64,000 nucleotides of DNA from Paenibacillus sp. HWE-109 (GTDB lineage Bacteria > Bacillota > Bacilli > Paenibacillales > NBRC-103111). The stretch spans positions 6,448,001-6,512,000 of the forward strand of contig NZ_CP091881.1 in the NCBI RefSeq assembly GCF_022163125.1, written 5' to 3'. Below, in pieces: positions 16,227-24,995 of the stretch. Numbering within the stretch: position 1 is the stretch's first letter; each line of letters opens with the position of its first letter. The notes under the pieces were generated by a model. That model made no database searches. It was not told the DNA's origin and worked only from the letters and a program-made list of their open reading frames with translations. Made by a program: the position numbers and the translations under genes.

Positions 16227-16259
16227 GATGACTTCTCCCTTCTTCTCCCGCCAGACCCG

Positions 16260-17150
16260 TTAGGAGTAATTCACCCAACGCTTCTGTCCTCTAAATTGAA
16301 TCAACGTGATAACGAGGATGATCGCGAACAGCACATAAGCCATCGCAGAGGCATATCCATATTCGAATCGTTGAAACGCTGTATAGTAAATGTCATAAAC
16401 AAGCATATGCGTAGACCGACCAGGTCCTCCTTTGGTCAGCACAAAGACCAGATCGAACACTTTAAATGAATTAATAATTCCCATAATAATGGTAAAAAAG
16501 ATAACCGGCGACAGCATCGGCAGTGTGATATTGCGGAATTGGGAAACCTTCCCTGCCCCATCGATTTCTGCTGCTTCGTACAAATCCTTTGGTATTCCCT
16601 GCAGTCCCGCCAAATACAAGACCATGTAGTAGCCGATGGAATGCCAGATACTGACGATAATGACAGAGATCAGCGCCCATTGCGTGGAAGCGAGCCATGT
16701 TGGCGGATGATCGATGCCCAGGCTTCGGAGCATGCCGTTGATCGGGCCCATCGTCGGGTTATACAACAGCTGCCACACAACGGCGACTGCTATCGTAGCT
16801 GTAATATGGGGTAAAAAGATGGCCGTGCGGAATATTTTAACGCCTCTCAAACCTTTATTGAGGGCGACTGCTGCCAAGATTGCCAGTAATAAGGTCACTG
16901 GAACAGAAACGCCTGTCATGATTAAGCTGTTAAGCAGCGAGATACGGAACGTTTCGTCGCTCCATAAACGGATATAATTCGATAACCCGGCGAATTCGAT
17001 ATCGCCAAAACCGTTCCATTCGGTAAAGCTCATCAGAAAAGAGGCGCCAACTGGGAAACAGATGAAAATTAAAAATCCGATAATATTAGGAAGCAAGAAC
17101 GTGTAACCTGTGATCCGATTGCGCCTTAATGCTCTGCTGGAATCTTTCAT
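16260..17150 (-). CDS. Sugar ABC transporter permease, MalF type
   Basis: Second permease subunit, about 296 aa with six membrane helices. The EAA loop reads DLYEAAEIDGAGKVSQFRNITLP, about 195-217. An upstream GTG at 17159 is in frame, but AGGGGTG is better placed for the ATG at 17150. It is cotranscribed with the binding protein before it and the MalG-type permease after it. Confidence 0.92.
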   Translation of the reverse strand: MKDSSRALRRNRITGYTFLLPNIIGFLIFICFPVGASFLMSFTEWNGFGDIEFAGLSNYIRLWSDETFRISLLNSLIMTGVSVPVTLLLAILAAVALNKGLRGVKIFRTAIFLPHITATIAVAVVWQLLYNPTMGPINGMLRSLGIDHPPTWLASTQWALISVIIVSIWHSIGYYMVLYLAGLQGIPKDLYEAAEIDGAGKVSQFRNITLPMLSPVIFFTIIMGIINSFKVFDLVFVLTKGGPGRSTHMLVYDIYYTAFQRFEYGYASAMAYVLFAIILVITLIQFRGQKRWVNYS

Positions 17151-17221
17151 ATGCTTCACCCCTATTGAAGCAGCCGAACCTCACCCTAGTTGATGAAGCC
17201 CGGCCGATTCATTCATGTCTC

Positions 17222-18541
17222 TTACTTCTTGCCAGCTTTGAAATCCTTCGCGTATTTGTCTGCCCATTCTTTCTCCACGCGCTGTCCAATTTTCTGAATG
17301 GCCTGGTCCACGGTTTCAGCATTCGTTAAGGCCATTTCGCCTTCTTGCTTGTACACGTTGTTGACCAGAATATTTTTCACGCCAGGAAGCAGCGGGTATT
17401 CCGGATATTCCTTTTGTTCCACGAAGAAGTGAATGTTCTTAGGTTTCATGCTGCCATCACCAATGTATATTTTACGAATCTCATCGTTTACATAGCCCGT
17501 CAGGAATCCTTTGGCCGCAAACTGCTTCGCGCCTTTGGCCCCTGTCATAAACTGCAGCACCTTGAAAGCTTCCTCTTTGTGCTTGGAGTTCTTATTCACC
17601 ATCAGGGATACGGGTGTTGCTAAACTCGTGTTGGCTGCTACACCTTCTGGATGCGGAACCGGAACAACGTCCCAATCGAAGCTGATTTTCTTCTCCGTTT
17701 CTGCCTGTCTGAGCTGCGCCACGTGCCAGTCACCGATCAGGTTCATCGCAACATTCCCCTTCTGGAAGGCTGAATTATAATGCGCGGATGTCGTAATTTG
17801 CTCAGCCCAGCCCATAATCGAGCCGTCTTTTTCCATATCCATGCGGAATTGAAGCCCTTTTTTGAATGGCGTCAAATCCTTGTCGATAATCGAGGCTCCG
17901 GTTTGAACGCCTTGCATATACCACGTTTGCGCCCATGGATGCAGGAACGCTCCGTACACCTTGTTGGCCCCCTCGCCTTTCGTCATTTTCTTCGCCAATT
18001 CACGGAATTCGTTCCATGTCATATCTGCTTTGGGGTAGGCGACATTCGCTTGATCAAACAGTGTTTTGTTGTAAAACAGCATCCAATTCGATTTCCGGTA
18101 AGGGAGACCGTATACTTTATCGTTCACCTTCAGTGAGTCGTACAGCGGACCATACCCCGATACATCGATGTTTTCTTTTTTGATGTAATCATCCAGTGGC
18201 TCCAGGATGCCTGTGTCCAGAAAAACATCCATGTTGCCCCCGACTAAGTCGATATCCTCTCCCGAAGACAGTTGAAGACGGAGCTTCTCATAGTACTGCG
18301 CTTGTGGAATCGTTTCGAACTGCACCTGAATCGTTGGATTCTCTTTGCTGAATTCTGCATACGCTGATTTAAATGTTTCCAAATCGTCTGTTAACACAGT
18401 CGCTTTTAAATTGACCTGTGCCGTTTTCGCTGCGGGGGAAGCCGAATTTTTCTCTCCTGAAGTCTGTTGCGTAGAACCGCATCCAGCAAGCAAACCCATA
18501 GCCAATGTACCCGTCACCACAAGGTGCCAACTTTTTTTCAT
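17222..18541 (-). CDS. Sugar ABC transporter substrate-binding lipoprotein
   Basis: Family 1 extracellular solute-binding protein, about 439 aa, which captures an oligosaccharide for the two permeases downstream. Lipoprotein signal MKKSWHLVVTGTLAMGLLAGC with lipobox LLAGC (Cys21). Typical features are FKSAYAEFSKENPTIQVQFETIP and LRLQLSSGEDIDLVGG. The frame is open upstream to 18673, but the ATG at 18541 begins the signal peptide and has GGGTGAGAG before it. First gene of the operon; a cre-like site lies 30 bp upstream. Confidence 0.92.
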   Translation of the reverse strand: MKKSWHLVVTGTLAMGLLAGCGSTQQTSGEKNSASPAAKTAQVNLKATVLTDDLETFKSAYAEFSKENPTIQVQFETIPQAQYYEKLRLQLSSGEDIDLVGGNMDVFLDTGILEPLDDYIKKENIDVSGYGPLYDSLKVNDKVYGLPYRKSNWMLFYNKTLFDQANVAYPKADMTWNEFRELAKKMTKGEGANKVYGAFLHPWAQTWYMQGVQTGASIIDKDLTPFKKGLQFRMDMEKDGSIMGWAEQITTSAHYNSAFQKGNVAMNLIGDWHVAQLRQAETEKKISFDWDVVPVPHPEGVAANTSLATPVSLMVNKNSKHKEEAFKVLQFMTGAKGAKQFAAKGFLTGYVNDEIRKIYIGDGSMKPKNIHFFVEQKEYPEYPLLPGVKNILVNNVYKQEGEMALTNAETVDQAIQKIGQRVEKEWADKYAKDFKAGKK

Positions 18542-18570
18542 TTGACTCTCACCCTTTTTTTGATATGATT

Positions 18571-18584
18571 TGTTTGCGCTTTCT
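18571..18584 (-). promoter_or_regulatory. Candidate cre (CcpA) site
   Basis: On the minus strand AGAAAGCGCAAACA matches the cre consensus TGWAARCGYTWNCW at 12 of 14 positions. It lies 30 bp upstream of the sugar-binding lipoprotein start and suggests repression by preferred carbon sources. Confidence 0.55.
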
Positions 18585-18675
18585 ATGATTTGAATTATAC
18601 GTAGCTTAGGTGTTGGCCGACAGGTGAAAGTTTTATACCCCCTTATGAGGCAACGTATAGGAAGAGGTGACATTT

Positions 18676-20151
18676 ATGCTTTTTATCACACTATTGCTGC
18701 TGATCTTCACGATTCTGTTCACGTATAAAAAGCTAAATAATGCCTCAACCCGCTTCATGTACGGCATCATTATCGGATGGGTGCTGTCGTTCGTTGCGTT
18801 CACACTGTACTTGAGCAAGTTCAATTACTATTTCAATGTCATACATAGCTTCTTTGATTTTAGCCCAGGTACCTGGAATTATCTTGTGCTGACCAAATTC
18901 AACCCGAATTGGCTTATTCGCATGTTGAACGCGGGTGTCAGTCTCTTCTACTGCTCCCTGCTGTGCTTCGCTGTATCGTTCACCCGCAGCCTTAACCACC
19001 GCAAACAACAAGTTGTGTATGGCGTTGTTCTGGTCTTTTTTATCGTGCAAAATGCTTACTATGACCCTGCGATTCATATCGCATTAACGAATTGGCATGA
19101 GAGATTCTTATCTTTTACAATGATTGAAATGTTATTAAAAAGCTTGCGCTACCTCATTCTTTTTATTGCATTTGGCCTATTATTCAACTATTATTTGAAT
19201 TATCCGAAAATTAAGTTTATAAAAAAGCTAACCTTATACCATATCCTGCTCTTCATTCCACTGGTCATTATCCATCTCTTAATCTTCTCATGGGCGCCGA
19301 AAGTATTGGTAAAACCAACTTATTTAGAGGGCTATTATAACTATTTGCAGCCTCCGCTCGGCTCTCAACCTATCATTCTAGCAGTGTTTCCTTATGCGAT
19401 ATATGTAACTTTGATTTTGATGATCTTGATCGTCTACAAGTTTAATTCAATTGAAAATTACCGCAAAAACCGCGATATTCAGATCAACAAAAGCATCGAT
19501 ACGGCGACGCTAGGCACCCGGGCTTTCACTCACGCCCTCAAAAATCATTTGATCGCGATTCAATCGGAAGCCTCCTATCTGAAGGAGCGCCATCAGAAGG
19601 ATACCGAATCCCTGTATAGTCTTGAGCTTATTCTGAAATCATCGCAAACGGCGCTTACAAGCATTAATGATGCGGCAGATAAGTTGAAGAATATTCAACT
19701 CAATCTCCAGCCCATGTTCGTCGATCTGCCGCTACAACAAGCTATAGCCAATTTACGCGACCAATCGAATGGCTGCCAGCTCGACTATCGGGCAAGCGCA
19801 GTTCCGGCGCGTTGTTATCTCGATCATGAACATTTCGCGGAAGCGGTTTACAACCTCCTGATTAATGCCAGTGAATCGCTGCAAAACCGGGATGACGGTC
19901 TCATTATTGTCGAAACCAGCCAGCAAAATGGCTGGTCCTTGATCCGTATTTCTGACAATGGTCCTGGCGTCGCCGAGGAAAATCTGGAGGCGATCTTCGA
20001 CCCCTTTTTCACAACGAAATCTTCGGTAAACAACTGGGGGATCGGGTTGTCCTACTGTCACAAAATCGTACTTGCCCACGACGGCAAAATTCTTGTGGAA
20101 AGCAAAGAAGGCACAGGGACGACGTTCACCCTATGCCTGCCTATGATCTAA
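18676..20151 (+). CDS. Membrane sensor histidine kinase
   Basis: Sensor kinase of about 491 aa with about seven N-terminal membrane helices (roughly 1-270) and a short cytoplasmic kinase part. The phospho-acceptor region reads AFTHALKNHLIAIQSEASYL (HALKN H-box). ATPase boxes: AVYNLLINASESL (N), RISDNGPGV (G1), FDPFFTTK (F), WGIGLSYCHKIV (G2). The GTG at 18667 is part of the ribosome site GAGGTGA, so the ATG at 18676 is chosen. The response regulator gene follows 35 bp later. It is divergent from the sugar transporter/sulfatase operon and may control it; the signal is unknown. Confidence 0.88.
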   Translation: MLFITLLLLIFTILFTYKKLNNASTRFMYGIIIGWVLSFVAFTLYLSKFNYYFNVIHSFFDFSPGTWNYLVLTKFNPNWLIRMLNAGVSLFYCSLLCFAVSFTRSLNHRKQQVVYGVVLVFFIVQNAYYDPAIHIALTNWHERFLSFTMIEMLLKSLRYLILFIAFGLLFNYYLNYPKIKFIKKLTLYHILLFIPLVIIHLLIFSWAPKVLVKPTYLEGYYNYLQPPLGSQPIILAVFPYAIYVTLILMILIVYKFNSIENYRKNRDIQINKSIDTATLGTRAFTHALKNHLIAIQSEASYLKERHQKDTESLYSLELILKSSQTALTSINDAADKLKNIQLNLQPMFVDLPLQQAIANLRDQSNGCQLDYRASAVPARCYLDHEHFAEAVYNLLINASESLQNRDDGLIIVETSQQNGWSLIRISDNGPGVAEENLEAIFDPFFTTKSSVNNWGIGLSYCHKIVLAHDGKILVESKEGTGTTFTLCLPMI

Positions 20152-20186
20152 TGCGAATGGAATGATAAAGACGGAGGTTCATACCG

Positions 20187-20873
20187 ATGACACAGCCTAG
20201 AATGCGGATCCTCATTGCCGACGATATGGAAGCCCACATTAGAAGACTGGAGAGAACCTTCTCCCAACATGCGGATTTTGAATGTGTCGCGCGCGCAACA
20301 TCCGGCTATGAAACAGTGAGTCTGGCCGGTTCGCACCAGCCCGATGTGATTTTAATGGATATCGAGATGGAAAGTCAGTATGCCGGGATACACGCAGCCA
20401 AACTGGTACACGAGAAACACCCGCAGATCAAGATTATCGTGCTGACCGTTCATAAGGATGAGAACTTCATCTTTGCCGCCTTTCAAACGGGAATTACCGA
20501 TTATTTGCTCAAAGATGCATCTGACTCAGAAGTCATCGAAGCTGTTCGGGCTGCTTTTAACAATGAATCTCCCATCCGTCCGATGATCGCCGAGAAAATT
20601 AGAGAAGAATTCGTTCGCGTGAAAAAAGCAGAGACCAGCCTGCTGAATATCATTCAAATCATCTCGGAGCTTACCCCAAGCGAGCTTCAGGTGCTTCGTC
20701 TGCTGTGCGAAGGCAAGAAGCGAAAGCAAATTGCTGACGAGCGCTGCGTGGAGTATGAAACGATTAAGAAACAAATCAACTCGATTCTAAAAAAGTTTCA
20801 AATGCCCGATGCCGCCGCAGTCGTTCGGACGATCAACGATTTGCGCATATTTGAAGTGTTGAAGAAGCTGTGA
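20187..20873 (+). CDS. Response regulator with LuxR-type helix-turn-helix
   Basis: Partner of the preceding kinase, about 228 aa. Receiver domain with acidic pocket ADD (12-13), phospho-acceptor Asp58 (VILMDIEME), conserved Thr (IVLTVHK) and Lys (DYLLKDASD). The C-terminal GerE/LuxR helix-turn-helix region starts LTPSELQVLRLLCEGKKRKQIA and continues YETIKKQINSILKKF. A GGAGG ribosome site precedes it. It probably acts on the divergent operon or another sugar locus. Confidence 0.9.
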   Translation: MTQPRMRILIADDMEAHIRRLERTFSQHADFECVARATSGYETVSLAGSHQPDVILMDIEMESQYAGIHAAKLVHEKHPQIKIIVLTVHKDENFIFAAFQTGITDYLLKDASDSEVIEAVRAAFNNESPIRPMIAEKIREEFVRVKKAETSLLNIIQIISELTPSELQVLRLLCEGKKRKQIADERCVEYETIKKQINSILKKFQMPDAAAVVRTINDLRIFEVLKKL

Positions 20874-20885
20874 GTGTTTGATAAA

Positions 20886-20931
20886 GCGGCAGATTAGGAC
20901 CGATTAATGTCCTAGCCTGCCGTTTTTTTTA
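20886..20931 (+). terminator. Terminator of the two-component operon
   Basis: Stem CGGCAG...CTGCCG extended by TTAGGAC/GTCCTA, followed by eight T residues. Confidence 0.9.
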
Positions 20932-20949
20932 TAGAATTGCTAATGACTA

Positions 20950-20978
20950 TTGACAATGCATGGAAATTATTTTAGGAT
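20950..20978 (+). promoter_or_regulatory. Sigma-A promoter of the SDR-TetR operon
   Basis: TTGACA at 20950-20955, a 17-bp spacer and TAGGAT at 20973-20978. The perfect -35 box and ideal spacing make this the clearest promoter in the window. The operator at 20993-21011 lies at the expected transcription start. Confidence 0.8.
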
Positions 20979-20992
20979 AAAAACAACAAGAA

Positions 20993-21011
20993 AATGAATG
21001 AACCATTCATT
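20993..21011. promoter_or_regulatory. Palindromic operator, probably for the TetR regulator
   Basis: Perfect 8-bp arms AATGAATG and CATTCATT around AAC, placed just after the -10 box of the SDR-TetR promoter. TetR-family repressors commonly use such AATGAATG/CATTCATT operators, and the regulator is encoded in the same operon. Confidence 0.75.
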
Positions 21012-21039
21012 CATTAATGCGAAAGGGAGTTGAATAACG

Positions 21040-21939
21040 ATGGAGAAAATAACGATTAACAAGTCCTCACTGCAAGGCAAGTATGTTGTAATTACCGGGG
21101 CAACCAGTGGCATTGGGCTTGCCGCGGCCAAAGAACTCGCAACTCGAGGCGCTAACCTCGGAATCGTAGCACGTAATCAGGCCAAAGCGAATCAAGTTGC
21201 AGCTCAAATCAAGGCATCAACCGGGGGCAGCACGACTGTGGACATATTCTTGGCTGACATGGCTTCTCAGAAGTCCATTCGTCAGGTCGCCGCGGAGATT
21301 TTGAAGAAATGTTCAAGAATAGACATTCTGATCAACAATGCCGGCGCCTTGTTCGAAACGCGACAACTAACTGTCGACGGTTTGGAAATGACTTGGGCCG
21401 TTAACCATCTAGCACCTTTCCTTCTAACTACACTTCTCCTTGATCGAATGAAGGAAAGCGCGCATGCCCGCGTTATTACGACTTCATCCCATGGGCACAA
21501 GATGGCCAAAAAAGGCATTAACTTTGACGATCTCAGTGCAGAGCGACTCTATAGCTTTCCTCATAAGCTCATTGGCGGTTCTACATTTCGCTATGCTGAA
21601 ACCAAGCTCGCTAATATTATGTTCACGGCTGAATTGGCGAATCGGCTGGAGGGAACAGGAGTCACCGCATACTGCTTCGATCCGGGGCTTGTTTCCACGA
21701 ATTTCAACCAGAATAACGGTCTGTTGGCCCGTATGACCATGGCCGTTATGAAAATGTTCTCACGGACCCCGGAGAAAGGTGCTGAAACTTTGGTATGGTT
21801 GGTGGACTCAGACGAAATTACCTGTCACAATGGTCATTATTACACCGACATGCAAATGACCATCCCCTCTATTCCCGCTCAGAACATGAATGCCGCAAAG
21901 CGATTATGGGCGATTAGTGCGGAGCAGGTTCGAATTTAA
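21040..21939 (+). CDS. Short-chain dehydrogenase/reductase
   Basis: NAD(P)-dependent oxidoreductase of about 299 aa, cytoplasmic. The Rossmann nucleotide motif TGATSGIG is near residue 20, NNAG near 100, and the catalytic YAETK (Tyr185, Lys189) is preceded by TTSSHGHK. The family resembles retinol-dehydrogenase-like SDRs, but the substrate cannot be deduced. It is the first gene of an operon with a TetR repressor, which likely senses the substrate or a related toxic compound. Good ribosome site GGGAG. Confidence 0.9.
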   Translation: MEKITINKSSLQGKYVVITGATSGIGLAAAKELATRGANLGIVARNQAKANQVAAQIKASTGGSTTVDIFLADMASQKSIRQVAAEILKKCSRIDILINNAGALFETRQLTVDGLEMTWAVNHLAPFLLTTLLLDRMKESAHARVITTSSHGHKMAKKGINFDDLSAERLYSFPHKLIGGSTFRYAETKLANIMFTAELANRLEGTGVTAYCFDPGLVSTNFNQNNGLLARMTMAVMKMFSRTPEKGAETLVWLVDSDEITCHNGHYYTDMQMTIPSIPAQNMNAAKRLWAISAEQVRI

Positions 21940-21959
21940 GAATTGGAGAGTGAATAACG

Positions 21960-22547
21960 TTGACACAGCAAAATGAACAATCCCCAGATCCCCTTCACGA
22001 TGAACGTCGAGAACAGATTAAGAGCGCAGCTCTTAAAGTATTCGCTCAACGAGGAATTGCGGGTACGAAAATGAGCATGATCGCTGCTGAAGCCGGCATT
22101 AGCCAAGGCCTGTCCTACCGCTATTTCAGCTCCAAGGAAGAGCTCTTTACTGTACTTGTGCAGGAAGCGATCGAAGAAGCCCAACTGGCGATTAGGAACG
22201 TTAACCATCTGCCTGGTACACCCAAAGAACAATTAAGAGCATTATCCAAGCGTATGCTTGATGACAGTCATAAACATTATTTCTTGCTGCTTCAGCAGGC
22301 GCAAACATCAGATGAGGTACCTGTAAAGACCAAACAAATTATCGATCACTATTCTCCGAAAGATACAATCGACCAACTGGTCCCATTATTCATCAAGGGA
22401 CAACAATCCGGAGAATTCTGTGAAGGCGATCCCTACAAGCTATTGATCCTCTATCTCTCCGTCATTACCGGACTCATGCTGCAGGAATCACCCACCAATG
22501 AAGGCTGGCTGCAAGAGGTTGACAACTTGATGAAGATTATAACCTAA
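21960..22547 (+). CDS. TetR-family repressor
   Basis: About 195 aa. N-terminal helix-turn-helix IRQ-type region: AALKVFAQRGIAGTKMSMIAAEAGISQGLSYRYFSSKEELF split over residues 23-63. The C-terminal ligand-binding half is not diagnostic. Translation appears to start at TTG (21960) with GGAGAG nine bases upstream. It probably binds the palindrome at 20993-21011 and represses its own operon. Confidence 0.9.
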   Translation: MTQQNEQSPDPLHDERREQIKSAALKVFAQRGIAGTKMSMIAAEAGISQGLSYRYFSSKEELFTVLVQEAIEEAQLAIRNVNHLPGTPKEQLRALSKRMLDDSHKHYFLLLQQAQTSDEVPVKTKQIIDHYSPKDTIDQLVPLFIKGQQSGEFCEGDPYKLLILYLSVITGLMLQESPTNEGWLQEVDNLMKIIT

Positions 22548-22591
22548 TGGTCACCGGGCATTCTTCTTCGCTTACATGACAGCGGAACAAG

Positions 22592-22642
22592 AAAAGATTG
22601 CCAACCATCCAGCCAGAATACAGGATAGCAGGCAATCTTTTT
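22592..22642. terminator. Bidirectional terminator between convergent genes
   Basis: Stem AAAAGATTGCC with GGCAATCTTTTT plus an inner stem ATCC/GGAT. It gives T-rich tails on both strands and lies between the TetR gene and htrA. Confidence 0.82.
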
Positions 22643-22654
22643 GAATTTTTCCTA

Positions 22655-23863
22655 TTAGCCTTGGTAGCTGGTCGCTGCGTTTCTGTTCCCTACTTTAACC
22701 GTAACATTCTTCGTCTGACCATCTCGCGAAATGGTTATTTTCAGTTCGTCTCCAACGGCCGCGGCTTGCACAGCTTTGGTAAGCTCATCCGTATTGGAAA
22801 TGGCGGTGCCATTCACATCCAGAATAACGTCGTACTGACGAATGCCCGCTGCAAAAGCTGGCGTACCTTGCTGCACCTCAGCAACTATGGCACCTTTGGT
22901 GCTGTTGATCTTTAAGTCTTCGAGCATATCGGTCGAAATATTCTGCAGAGCTACACCAATGTAAGGTGCTGGCTCTTTGGGAATCGTTTCGTTATTTTTC
23001 AGTTTATCAACAACAGAACTAATCGTACTTGCTGGAATTGCAAAGCCCATTCCTTGCGCTTCAGAGTTCACTGCTGTATTGATGCCGATTACTTCCCCAT
23101 TCAAATTCAACAGCGGACCGCCCGAGTTGCCTGGGTTGATTGCGGTGTCCGTTTGCAGCAAGTGCTTATAGTTTCGCGTACCCTGCTCATCATCGATGCT
23201 GATCTCGCGTTCTTTGGCGCTTAGAACACCTGTCGTCACGGAGTAATCGAAATCATACGGATTGCCAATAGCAACAAGCCAATCCCCTACTTGCGTAGTG
23301 TCGGAGCTGCCTAATTTCAGTGAAGGGAAAGCTTTATCCCCTTGAATTTTGAGCACAGCCAAATCTAGATCATAACTGCTTCCAAGCAGTTTTGCTGTAA
23401 AAGGTGTGTCATAACCTTGCACGTAAACATCTATTTCGTCTGCGCCATCAATGACATGCTCATTCGTTAAAATATAACCGCTCGAATCGAAAATGAAGCC
23501 TGATCCAATCCCATTTTCAATGGTATCTCCGCTTTCAGCACCTTGTTGCAGTGTGTTTCTTCTATTCTGTCCCTTATTCGTCTGTTTTACTTTCGTCTCT
23601 ATTTTCACAATGGCGGGACTCGCTGTTTTCACAATGGCTGAGACACTGTTCGTTCCTGCTCCGGTCAATGATGCCGTTTGAACATTAGCTGCCGCCGAGT
23701 TGGCTGCACCAGCAGCGACGCCTGATTGAACAGGTTGAGCATCATACCCAAACAGATCCATCTTATCGGACGTGAACATCAACCCACCGACAACGACTGC
23801 GCCAGCCATAAAAGCTGCGAACATAGATTTCACTTTGGTGCCCTGCGTCTTGTTTTCATTCAT
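22655..23863 (-). CDS. htrA: HtrA/DegP-like membrane-anchored serine protease
   Basis: Envelope quality-control protease, about 402 aa, anchored by an N-terminal helix (about 15-31) with its catalytic domain outside. The trypsin-like triad is His136 (TNEHVID), Asp167 (DLDLAVLK) and Ser247 (NPGNSGGPL). A C-terminal PDZ domain (about 295-390, YIGVALQNI, AGIRQYDVILDVNG) follows. AAAGGCGG precedes the start. The promoter region carries a series of phased direct repeats (23932-23993) typical of an OmpR-family response regulator, as expected if a CssRS-like secretion-stress system controls it. It is called htrA by family, not by a specific paralogue. Confidence 0.92.
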   Translation of the reverse strand: MNENKTQGTKVKSMFAAFMAGAVVVGGLMFTSDKMDLFGYDAQPVQSGVAAGAANSAAANVQTASLTGAGTNSVSAIVKTASPAIVKIETKVKQTNKGQNRRNTLQQGAESGDTIENGIGSGFIFDSSGYILTNEHVIDGADEIDVYVQGYDTPFTAKLLGSSYDLDLAVLKIQGDKAFPSLKLGSSDTTQVGDWLVAIGNPYDFDYSVTTGVLSAKEREISIDDEQGTRNYKHLLQTDTAINPGNSGGPLLNLNGEVIGINTAVNSEAQGMGFAIPASTISSVVDKLKNNETIPKEPAPYIGVALQNISTDMLEDLKINSTKGAIVAEVQQGTPAFAAGIRQYDVILDVNGTAISNTDELTKAVQAAAVGDELKITISRDGQTKNVTVKVGNRNAATSYQG

Positions 23864-23931
23864 GCTATTACCGCCTTTCGTCTACCATCTATTCGATTAG
23901 TGTTGATAGATAGAAGTATAGGGCACTAACC

Positions 23932-23993
23932 TGAAGTATTACTTAAGTTTGGCTGATAGGCATATGAAAGTTAACTGAAAGTACGCTGAAGAT
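23932..23993. promoter_or_regulatory. Six phased 7-bp direct repeats upstream of htrA
   Basis: Sites start at exactly 11-bp intervals: TGAAGTA (23932), TTAAGTT (23943), TGATAGG (23954), TGAAAGT (23965), TGAAAGT (23976), TGAAGAT (23987). An 11-bp period of direct half-sites is the hallmark of OmpR/PhoB-type response regulator operators. They lie 69-130 bp upstream of the htrA start codon. Confidence 0.65.
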
Positions 23994-24010
23994 GCCGCTG
24001 TAGAATAGCG

Positions 24011-24060
24011 TTAAAGTTGGAGAATCGCCGCGAATTAAAGACTGAGAATGTGCCGCGCGA
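24011..24060. repeat. Twofold 24-26-bp tandem repeat
   Basis: TTAAAGTTGGAGAATCGCCG (from 24011) is followed by a diverged copy TTAAAGACTGAGAATGTGCC (from 24035). It lies in the non-coding gap between htrA and the pentapeptide gene, outside the phased sites. Function unknown. Confidence 0.5.
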
Positions 24061-24107
24061 ACGGCATTTCGGGCGGGTTAAGGTTGAAATTCACCGCCGG
24101 ATTTTCA

Positions 24108-24713
24108 TTAACCCACCCTAGCTCCATGAGAGAGTGAAAACAATACAGATTGCTCCCTATCCATTCTCAAACCTGTGACGGCGAATGTTTTAAAATCTAT
24201 GCCCTCCATCGTGGCCCCTCTTACATCAGCACCCTGCAATTTCGCCTTGGACAGTATCGCCATAGTCAGATCACAATCTCTTAAGTCCGCTTTTTCAAGA
24301 TCGGCTCCTGACAAGTCTGCTTCATGAAATTTAACCCCACGTAAATCCTGTCTAACTAATCTAGCGTGTCGCAAATTTGTATATGACCAATCGCCTTGAA
24401 ATATAGTAATCCCATCCATATTGGTGCCAGAGAAATCCGAACCGGTCATCTTGCATGTTTCAAATTTGGAAACAAAGAGGTTGGCTCCGTTAAAGTTACA
24501 ATTCTCAAACGCGGATTCTTTATGATAAGAGCCATTCAAAGAGGCTCCACGAAAATCACACTCTACGAAACGGCAATTGCTGGATGTAATCTCCTCTAGT
24601 GATCCGTTTGTAAACGAACAACGATTAAAGGTACAACTTAATAGCTCGCCGTACCTTAGATCTTGTGTGCCAAAACTTAATCCTGCATAATTTTGTTTGC
24701 TATGCTGAAACAT
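24108..24713 (-). CDS. Pentapeptide-repeat protein
   Basis: About 201 aa built almost wholly of A(D/N)LXX pentapeptides, which form a right-handed quadrilateral beta helix, for example CDFRGASLNGS, CNFNGANLF, SDFSGTNMDG and the run ADLSGADLEKADLRDCDL. Length and organisation resemble Qnr/McbG-type proteins that can mimic DNA and protect gyrase, but most members of the fold have unknown roles, and resistance should not be assumed. The ribosome site AGGAGG is strong. Single-gene unit, soluble, no signal peptide. Confidence 0.88.
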   Translation of the reverse strand: MFQHSKQNYAGLSFGTQDLRYGELLSCTFNRCSFTNGSLEEITSSNCRFVECDFRGASLNGSYHKESAFENCNFNGANLFVSKFETCKMTGSDFSGTNMDGITIFQGDWSYTNLRHARLVRQDLRGVKFHEADLSGADLEKADLRDCDLTMAILSKAKLQGADVRGATMEGIDFKTFAVTGLRMDREQSVLFSLSHGARVG

Positions 24714-24936
24714 AAGAGGCCTCCTAATTATTAGTACGCTATTTTCCCCACTTTTTTAATATAGCACATGGCTGTCAAGTACCCTTATGATCTCGATTAA
24801 AAGTCAAGCGACTTATTTTTTTCAAAAGGCGGCTAGGTCATCTACAATTGTGCGCTCAGGGGGAAATAAGCTCGCCCTAGCTTATTCTCTGCGCAGAGAA
24901 GAGCTCCATCATGGCGGGAGGACCCACAACGCACAT

Positions 24937-24964
24937 AAAAAAGCTGCCAAGCATTCGGCAGCCT
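24937..24964 (-). terminator. Terminator of the methyltransferase operon
   Basis: On the minus strand GGCTGCC...GGCAGC with an 8-base loop is followed by six T residues. It follows the stop codon at 24996. Confidence 0.85.
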
Positions 24965-24995
24965 AACCTTTAACCTTTATGATATCTGGGATAAA

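Noticed and set aside
24108..24713. Calling the pentapeptide protein a quinolone-resistance (Qnr) gene
   Set aside because: The fold alone does not show gyrase protection, and I cannot verify Qnr-specific loop features.
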